Shown here piece by piece: positions 6,960-13,245 of a DNA stretch of 13,245 bases. Below the pieces are notes generated by a model that searched no databases, was not told where the DNA came from, and saw only the letters and a list, made by a program, of their open reading frames with translations. The stretch covers positions 1 to 13,245 of the forward strand of contig RBNI01004934.1 in assembly GCA_003990745.1 (NCBI GenBank), read 5' to 3'. The position numbers and the translations under genes were made by a program. This DNA comes from Jimgerdemannia flammicorona (lineage: Eukaryota; Mucoromycota; Endogonomycetes; Endogonales; Endogonaceae). Numbering within the stretch: the stretch's first letter is position 1; the number at the start of each line of letters is the position of its first letter.

Positions 6960-7828
6960 GTTTTACAGATCAGGTTTCAGGTTAATCAGGTTGGGTTTAT
7001 GGAGCACTAGGCTTGGTGGACTTTCTCAAATATCTTCATTGTTTGTAAGCATGGTGGCTGAAGAGGGTGAGTGAGTTAAGGGGCTAGAAGTGGGTACCAC
7101 TTATGCAAAAGGTGTGGGAGGCCCAGTATTCCCCCCACAGTACATCTGGTGATCTGCTTACAATAGTGGCCCTGGATGGGAGTGAGAGGATGTGGTATAA
7201 GGGCATTTGGTGGGGGGTGGTGGATAGTGCCCAGAGAATTGGTCTTCAGTTGCAAGGTGATGAAGGAGAGGGAAATTGGGGACTGCAGATGTAGAGATGG
7301 GACAGACTACTGTTAGGTGGTGCTTTGGTGGAGGAATTCCAGCTTGGTAATGGAATGGAGTGCTTGCACAGTTTAGGAGGGGACCTGTGGCCTATAGCAT
7401 GACAGAGGGTAGAGATTGGTGAGGAGTGGGACTAGAATGGGCTTTGGCCTTAGAGCAAGCAGGTGATGCAATGGCTTTCCCCAATGTTCTGGATAGTGTG
7501 GTGGCAGTTTCTAAGGCAGAATGTGATGTTGAACTATCAGTCTGGACACTTGGTGGCAGATAGTGTATATGAGTGTGAGGAATGTTTGGATGTTGGACAG
7601 AAAGGAAGAGTGATACAAATGCCTGAACATTGGCTTGGTGAGTGTGACATTCTGGGGGTTTTTTGGCATCATATTGTGGACTGGTTAGGACTGTGAGCCC
7701 TGGTGGGAGGGGAAGGGGAGAGATGGGGAGAGCTCTGCCAAAGGCTAGTGGGGGGGGTTGGAAATGAATGACTGACCTTGGGTTGGGCTCTGGTGATTTG
7801 GATTGGGCTAGCAGGGCATTAGTTATAT
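6960..7828. other. G-rich, C-poor segment without recognised gene (left of copia)
   Basis: The plus strand is rich in G and T with runs such as GTGGGGGGGG near 7749 and relatively few C. Short open frames on both strands (7103-7294 plus, 7463-7696 plus, 7392-7868 minus) show no motif that I recognise. The minus one is P/S/H-rich as expected from composition and crosses into the LTR, so it is unlikely to be a gene. The same base skew resumes at 12961. Confidence 0.5.
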
Positions 7829-7833
7829 GTATT
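7829..7833. repeat. Target site duplication GTATT, left
   Basis: GTATT directly precedes the left LTR and is repeated at 12956-12960 directly after the right LTR. Five bases is the usual copia duplication length. It fixes the LTR ends as TGTTG (left) / TATTG (right) and CAATA. Confidence 0.8.
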
Positions 7834-7987
7834 TGTTGTGTAATGTGGACTTTGGAGAGAGAAAGCAAAGTGTTTATTGCTAATTCTTATGTGCTTTTAC
7901 GCGTCACCATTAGTGATATTTACATGATGATGTAGTCAAGGAAGGCTGCGCCACCATATATCGAGTTGTAACCTACATATTTCAATA
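7834..7987 (-). repeat. Copia 3' LTR (left copy)
   Basis: This 154-bp copy pairs with 12802-12955. On the plus strand it starts TGTTGTGTAATG and ends TTTCAATA. On the element strand AATAAA (plus TTTATT, 7873-7878) lies about 40 bp before the LTR end and could serve as a polyadenylation signal. It differs from the right copy at 11 positions, all transitions. A TGACGT word in the right LTR is TGATAT here. Confidence 0.93.
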
Positions 7988-7997
7988 CTCCCGCTCA
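7988..7997 (-). promoter_or_regulatory. Polypurine tract
   Basis: The element strand reads TGAGCGGGAG immediately before the 3' LTR. It is a short purine run in the standard place for priming plus-strand DNA synthesis. Confidence 0.65.
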
Positions 7998-8278
7998 ACG
8001 AGATATGCAAATACCCAAACTGCAATACTAAGCTATAACTACTGCAAATCTCGCTGTAGTGTTCAGACCGCTATCTAGAAACCGAAAAACATTCAAATTG
8101 CCTGCTTAAAGCTCAAAAAATAGGTTGAAAAGTAGAGATGTGAACATTCGTAGATGAGCAATATTGGTAGAAATCTGCAATGTAGTGATAGGGAAAAGAA
8201 ATGCATTGAATATGAAATAGATTTCGAAATTGATCTGCCGAAATACTTCCATATAGCTCACTATTGTTGTTGTTTTTA
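7998..8278 (-). other. Copia 3' untranslated segment
   Basis: This lies between the gag-pol stop and the purine tract. It has no domain and no second long minus frame with a motif; the plus-strand frame 8154-8441 is antisense overlap. Size is ordinary for a copia element without env. Confidence 0.6.
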
Positions 8279-11200
8279 TTACTGGTGTATAGTTTTCGCC
8301 GCCATAACTCCCATTCCCTTTATGCATAAGTTAAACTTTGCCTTTGGAAGGGCTTTAGTCAATGAATCCGCCATCATATATTCTGTTGGAGTGTATTCAA
8401 GGTGTATAGTGCTGTTTTCCACGCATTCACGTATGAAATGATACTGTATGTCAATGTGTTTCGTTCTGGCGTGATGTATAGGGTTCTTCACCAAAGCAAT
8501 CGTTGATTGGTTATCTTGCTGGAGTAGCGTAGAGTGCCATTGCTTGTATCCCAGCTCCTTTAACAGTTCTCGAAGCCAGATAGCCTCCTTTGTTGCCATT
8601 GACAACACTTGATATTCCGCTTGCATAGAGGATGTTGCTACTGAAGGTTGCTTATGCGTTTGCCACGAAATGGCTCTGTTGTTTACTTTAAAGATGTATC
8701 CAGTCATAGACCTTCTGTCATCTAAGTTGCCGGTCCAATCGGCGTCACAAGAACCGAATAGGCATATAGTACTCCCACTTTGCCCATTATCACCGCCCAA
8801 ACTGAGCGTATAGTCCACGGTTCTATTGATGTACCTGAAAATTCACTTGATTGCCGTCCAATGGCTATTGTCGTAGCATGAAGAATACTGCGCTGCTTTG
8901 TTTACCGCAAAAGAGATATCAGGTCTCATCCCTTGCATAAGATACATGAGGGATCCCACGGCTTATCGATAGGGGATGTCATTTCCCTCAGGTGTAGTGT
9001 CAGACTTCTTTAGTTTCACGAATGTTTCCATAGGTGTCCCGACTGGTTTGCATTCACTCATCCCGAATCGCTCGAGAATATTTTGAATGTATGTGGCTTG
9101 CGTTAGGTATATAGCGCACTCGCGCCTGTTACATATAATCGATATTCCAAGGAGATAGGATGCTTCACCTAAGTCCATCATTTTGAATTCCTGGCGTAGT
9201 GTAGCCTTTATATCATTGATTTCACTTGCCATTCCAACTAAAATAATATCATCAATCCAAATTCCCAGGTATACCATTCCTGAGGATGTATGTTGGGTGT
9301 ATATGTATGGATCGGCTTCACAACGCTTGAATCCGTTGTCTAGGAGATATCTATCGATCTTTCGATTCCACAACCTTGCCGCTTACTTGATTCCATAGAG
9401 TCCTTTGCATAATTTACATATGAGCTCATTTCTGTCATTGTCGTATAGTTCGTATCCTTGTAGTTGAAGAATGTATAACTCTGTGTCTACGTCACCATTC
9501 AAGAACGCTGTCTTTACGTCCATTTGGTGTATTTCATAGTCATACTTGGCTCCGATTGCAAGAAGTATTCTAAACGAAGTCAACTTAAATACCAGGGAAA
9601 ATGTCTTGTCATAGTCTACACCGTAGCCTTGCAAGTACCCCTTTGCTACAAATTGAGCCTTATACCATTCTATATTGCCATTAGCCTTATGCTTGATCTT
9701 ATAGACCCACTTCGATCCTATAGCTTGTCGCTCTGCTGGAAGGCTTACTAGATCCCAAGTGTTGTTTTTGATGAGCAAACTGTACTCCTCATCCATAGCC
9801 TTTCCCCACTCCTTCTTATCATTTGAGTGAATGGCTTCGTCGTAGTGTGCTGGCTCACTGGTCGTTGCTATATAAGCACATTCGCAGGCGTAGTTCATGT
9901 AATATTGTTTGAGACGAGATGACTTGGGTGGGTTCCAGTAATTTCCCAGATCCGCTAGGATTTCGTTATCCATCTCAGATTTGCGCTTCTTCTTACCCTT
10001 TGGAAAGATATCCTCTTCGTCATCCTCGTCTATAATTTCCATTATCCCTGGTTCTTGCAACGTCATTTCCATTTAAATGGGTTGCGTTTTCGCTGGTGTA
10101 GGTCCCAAGGATGTCTTTGGTGTAGTCTTCGGTGACATTCCGGGTGTAGATATTGTTCCGCTAGCCTTTGCAGTTAGCATAGATGTCGCTGGCTATACCA
10201 TTGAATTCACCATCGGATTCACCGTCGGATTCGAGATAGGAATTTCCACGTAAATTTCCTGCTTAGTCTACTTGAACTGTACGTTGCATGAAATGATCAT
10301 ACGTCATTTCTGCAGGTTCCAAAGTCTGTATCCTGCTCCATCGTATCCAAGGAATATATGCTTATCTGCCTTAGATTCGAACTTGCCTCGGTTGCCACCT
10401 TTGTCCAGAATGTATACCTCGCTTCCGAATATGCGTAAGTGTGAAATGTTAGGCTTGGATCCATTCCATAATTCCTCAGGGGTAAGATTGCTGTCGTTCC
10501 TGGATTGCTTGCCGGGATCCTTGCTTAGAGCTCGAGAGAAACAAGAATTTCGAATATATGCCACCATATTCACCGCTTCCGCCCAAAAGGACTTTGGTAA
10601 GCCAGCCGTATTCATCATCATTCTAGCCATTTCCACTACCATTCGATTGAATCGTTCTGCCACACCATTTTGCTGAGGTGTATAAGGGGCTGTCATAGAG
10701 TGCTGTATACTGTTCTTCTTCAAGAAGTGTCTGAAACCTTTGTTGACGTATTCTTTGCTGTTATCTGAGTGTAGGGTTCATATTCTATGTCCCGTCTTGT
10801 TCTCCATGGCTGCCTTGAATTCCCGGAATTTTTCAAATGCCTCGTTTTTCCCCACAATGAAATATACATGGACTTTGCATGTATAATCATCAATGAATGT
10901 AATAAAATACTTCTTCTCAGAGTGTGATGCCATTCGCATGGGGCCACAAATATCCATATGAATCAAATTGAGAATGCTGGCCACTCGCTTTGTTCGTTCC
11001 TGAAAAGGTTGTCGGGAAGCCTTGTTTGCCGCGCATCTATTGCAAAAGAAATCTGGTGGCATATAGTCCGGTAAACTGTACATGGACTTGCTTCTTATCA
11101 TCCATTCCAGGCTCATTTTACCAATATGTCCTAAACGTTCATGCATTATACACCAGAAATCCTCTCCTGTTGTAGTTACAGAATATGTGGATGTAGTGCC

Positions 11201-12736
11201 ACTTGGCGTGCCATTGATTGCGTATAGATTCCCCTTTTTAAATGCGTATATTAACTCATTATTGTTCTTCAGATTGATTACCGTTACATCATTCAGGTGT
11301 ATATTTACTCCTCTGTCCCCGTGAGCCATCATCTGGCCTATCGAGAAGAGGTTCTTGCCTATATCTGGAATGTATAGTACGTTCACGAAGGTGCCTGAAG
11401 GTTCATCAACGTTTCCTTGTAGATGTATGCCTATGTTGCCTTTCCTTTGAGCATAAATGACGTTATTGTCATCTAGCTTGATAGGTATGGGATGCTCGAA
11501 CTTCTCGTACGTAGAGAACCACTTCCGGTGAGCCGTCATATGCTGTGTTGCGCCCGAATCCATGAGCCAGACCTCTTCACTGCATGCATAAGCGCTGTTC
11601 AGCATATAGCTTACATTTGCGCTGGCACCGACGTTGATGTCACCATTTTTCACTGTCTGAAAAGTGTTTTGCTGACCAGGATTTGTAGATGTCGAACTGG
11701 TGGAATTGCATCTGCAACTGGCATTGGTGGAACTGGCAGTTGGTTCCGAATTTCCTCCTATTTCAATGGTTTCTGCATATGGATAGGTCACTGCTTCTGC
11801 GAAGAATAGACCTCCGCCACCACTGTTCTCATTGTTGGGGTCCACCATGTTTGCCTGCCATTGTTCTTGCTGTTGGCCACCCTTTTCCTTCTTCTTGTGG
11901 TTGCAGTCCTGCTCACGATGTCTATGCTTATTACAGTAAAAGCATTTACCATCGAATTTCTCGCGTTGCTGGCCTCGACCTTTGTTTGGCTTGCCTTTGC
12001 CTTGTCCACGTGCTCTACCGTAGAATGCTTTCTCATCGTATTCCTCATTGGCATTGTTGCTACCTAGCCTTGTTTCCTCGTTTAAAAGGCTTGTGACGAC
12101 ATACTTATAATCTGATAATCTGCCAGATTCCCTCATAGCAGCGACAACCATGTTGTATGCTTCGGGAAGGCCTTGTATAAGAGCCAGGACCTTGTCTTCA
12201 TCCTTGATGGTGTCCGCCAGCATAGATGTAAGGGAATTCACTTGATTCGCCAGCTCGTCGACTCGATTGGCGTAGTCCCGGATGCTCTCCTTAGACTTAA
12301 TTCGAAGATTGAATAGTTGCGCCTTTAAGTGAAATCTGTTTGACGCAGATGCCTGTTGATGGTGATTGCATAAAATCTCCCAGGCTTTATTCGCCATTGT
12401 AGCATTGATTACTAGCTTCATTTGCATGTTCGAAAGGGTGAACGTAATCTCCCTTAGCGCTTTGCAATCTTTCACGGCATTGTATATTGTTACTTGTGCC
12501 TGTGGCTTCCAGTAGTCCTCCAAACCGCATTCTTCAAGGAGATTCTTTATATGATATGCCCATATGGCATAGTCCTTACTGTCAAAGACAGGAATCGTCC
12601 TCTTTACTGTTAACATTGGGGCCACTGCCGGAATGTTTATCATTGTCATGAAAGCGAAACCCGTTCCGGCTGTGTTTGTGTTTGTGTTACCAGAACTTGG
12701 TGGCGTGCTGCTAGCACTGCTTGAACTAGTAGCCAT
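8279..12736 (-). pseudogene. gag-pol: Copia gag-pol polyprotein, single frame with eight internal stops
   Basis: ATG at 12736-12734 to tandem TAA TAA at 8281-8276, 1,485 codons, no indel. Gag (about residues 45-225) is followed by zinc knuckle CFYCNKHRHREQDC (265-278; CX2CX4HX4C, with R where G usually precedes H). The aspartic protease has LMDSGATQHM (D393). Integrase has H532/H537 and C565/C568, then D595 (HMDICGP), D658 (HSDNSKEY) and E694 (NGVAERFNR), a D,D(35)E pattern. Reverse transcriptase has QMDVKTAFLNGD (D1073) and IWIDDIILVG (D1162, D1163), a WIDD variant of the usual YVDD. RNase H has CDADWTG (D1333), QAEY and KHIDIQYHF. Stops lie at 10778-10780, 10304-10306, 10268-10270, 10193-10195, 10073-10075, 9383-9385, 8963-8965 and 8843-8845: TGA, TGA, TAG, TAG, TAA, TAA, TAA, TGA. 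The first cuts integrase between its two aspartates; the last three cut reverse transcriptase and the RT/RNase H link. Gag and protease are unbroken. Confidence 0.95.
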
Positions 12737-12784
12737 TGTATAGCGTAGTGTAGCATATGGGTAAGAGGGTGTATTATAGCCGCT

Positions 12785-12801
12785 AAGCGGGGCTCATAAC
12801 C
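12785..12801 (-). promoter_or_regulatory. Primer binding site, complementary to initiator tRNA-Met anticodon arm
   Basis: Directly inside the 5' LTR the element strand reads GGTTATGAGCCCCGC. Its complement, GGGGCTCATAAC (12789-12800), matches the anticodon stem-loop of eukaryotic initiator tRNA-Met (GGGCUCAUAAC, anticodon CAU). Drosophila copia and yeast Ty5 are known to prime from this internal region with a half-tRNA, rather than from the tRNA 3' end, and this element appears to do the same. Confidence 0.8.
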
Positions 12802-12955
12802 TATTGTATAATGTGGACTTTGGAGAGAGAAAGCAAAGTGTTTATTGCTAATTCTTACACACTTTTACGCATCGCCATTAGTGACGTTTACATGATGATG
12901 TAGTCAAGGAAGGCTGCGCCACCATATATTGAGTTGTAACCTACATATTTCAATA
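12802..12955 (-). repeat. Copia 5' LTR (right copy), probable promoter
   Basis: On the element strand this is the upstream LTR, starting TATTGAAATATGTAGG and ending ACAATA. An AATATATGG word (around 12922-12930) is TATA-like, and ACGTCA (plus TGACGT, 12892-12897) matches a CRE/ATF-type core; both are suggestive only. The ends TATTG...CAATA form a perfect 5-bp inverted repeat but lack the canonical TG...CA. Confidence 0.92.
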
Positions 12956-12960
12956 GTATT
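12956..12960. repeat. Target site duplication GTATT, right
   Basis: It matches 7829-7833 and implies an uninterrupted original site reading ...TTATATGTATTTGAAGAGG. Confidence 0.8.
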
Positions 12961-13245
12961 TGAAGAGGGTTGGCAGATTGGGATTGGGGATAGGGTGGCA
13001 CATTGGGAATGGCTATTATTGGACATTTTGAATAGCTGGTGGTGAGGGTGGGGACCAGGGGGGGGGAGCTGCTGGGGATTGGTGAATTGTATTTGCCAGA
13101 AAAGTGGAGGGAGGATTCAGGTAGTGGGTAATTGGGGCATCCTCTGACAGGGAGAGATAGAGGAAGATGAGGTGGATCTGAGGGGAATCGGTTGAGGGAA
13201 TGGAGGTAATATTGTGTTATTGATATAGATTGAGGTAATAAAGCA
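12961..13245. other. G-rich, C-poor segment without recognised gene (right of copia)
   Basis: The plus strand again carries many G runs (a run of nine near 13056) and little C, as left of 7829. No open frame with a motif is seen. It is read as the continuation of the sequence split by the copia insertion. Confidence 0.5.

Larger units (their letters stand above)
7834..12955 (-). mobile_element. Complete Ty1/copia-type LTR retrotransposon (defective)
   Basis: The element is 5,122 bp, with two 154-bp LTRs of equal length, a 5-bp GTATT duplication outside both ends, a primer site next to the right LTR, a purine tract next to the left LTR, and one gag-pol frame on the minus strand. Protease and integrase precede reverse transcriptase and RNase H, the defining order of copia (Pseudoviridae-type) elements; no envelope frame is present. 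It is more GC-balanced than the AT-rich parts of the window. Eight internal stops in gag-pol make it non-autonomous. It sits in the G-rich segment, which continues on both sides. Confidence 0.95.

Noticed and set aside
7392..7868. Minus-strand 158-codon open frame, P/S/H-rich
   Set aside because: It starts inside the copia LTR and runs into the older G-rich flank, so it crosses an insertion boundary; its composition follows the base skew.
8154..8441. Plus-strand open frames within the copia element (also 9524-9751, 10272-10676, 11492-12096)
   Set aside because: They are antisense to gag-pol and show no motif of their own.
12785..12801. tRNA-Met-like sequence as a tRNA gene
   Set aside because: Only the anticodon arm is present, with no acceptor, D or T arms; the position next to the LTR makes it a primer binding site.

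Overview
The window looks like a transposon-rich, gene-poor stretch of a fungal genome. The background is AT-rich, introns are short GT-AG introns (about 75-90 bp), and the recognisable proteins are all transposon proteins: a DDE-type transposase gene with a fungal-looking N-terminal half, a decayed hAT transposase, and a complete but mutated Ty1/copia retrotransposon. An early-diverging fungus with an AT-rich, transposon-filled genome (for example an arbuscular mycorrhizal fungus) would fit, but that is inference from composition and element types. No bacterial-style operons, rRNA or tRNA genes were seen.

Layout. 1-853 (minus): the 5' part of a transposase-like gene with one clear 74-bp intron and no stop in the visible exons; it runs off the left edge. 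870-1260: purine-rich GATA/GACAA low-complexity DNA upstream of that gene, with short 15-bp repeats. 1380-2080: tandem and dispersed copies of a repeat carrying CACCATTTGGG hairpins and the string TTTGGCCTTAAATCGATTA. The same repeat recurs in inverted orientation at 2325-2455 and 4350-4640. Between these inverted copies lie two adjoining minisatellites: a 22-23 bp array (about 2500-2965) and a 15-bp array (about 2985-4150) built into a 120-bp (8 x 15) higher-order repeat. The whole 1.38-4.64 kb block resembles a fold-back element. 4700-5303: a MITE-like element with long inverted arms. 5316-6590: a hAT transposase relic that starts at the MITE edge and ends with the C-terminal dimerisation region. 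6640-6960: two further tandem repeats. 7000-7833: G-rich, C-poor DNA without a recognised gene.

7834-12955: a complete copia element on the minus strand. It has 154-bp LTRs, a GTATT target duplication, a primer site complementary to the anticodon stem-loop of initiator tRNA-Met, a short purine tract, and a 1,485-codon gag-pol frame in the usual order gag, zinc knuckle, protease, integrase, reverse transcriptase, RNase H. The frame has no indel but is broken by eight internal stop codons. Each is one C-to-T step from a sense codon. The two LTRs differ only by transitions, most of them readable as CpG decay. 12961-13245 resumes the same G-rich DNA that lies left of the element.

The main points for a second look are the transition-only decay of the copia element, the nested 15/120-bp minisatellite inside a fold-back-like block, and the MITE that abuts the hAT relic. 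I see no convincing host gene and no clearly new enzymatic or defence system.
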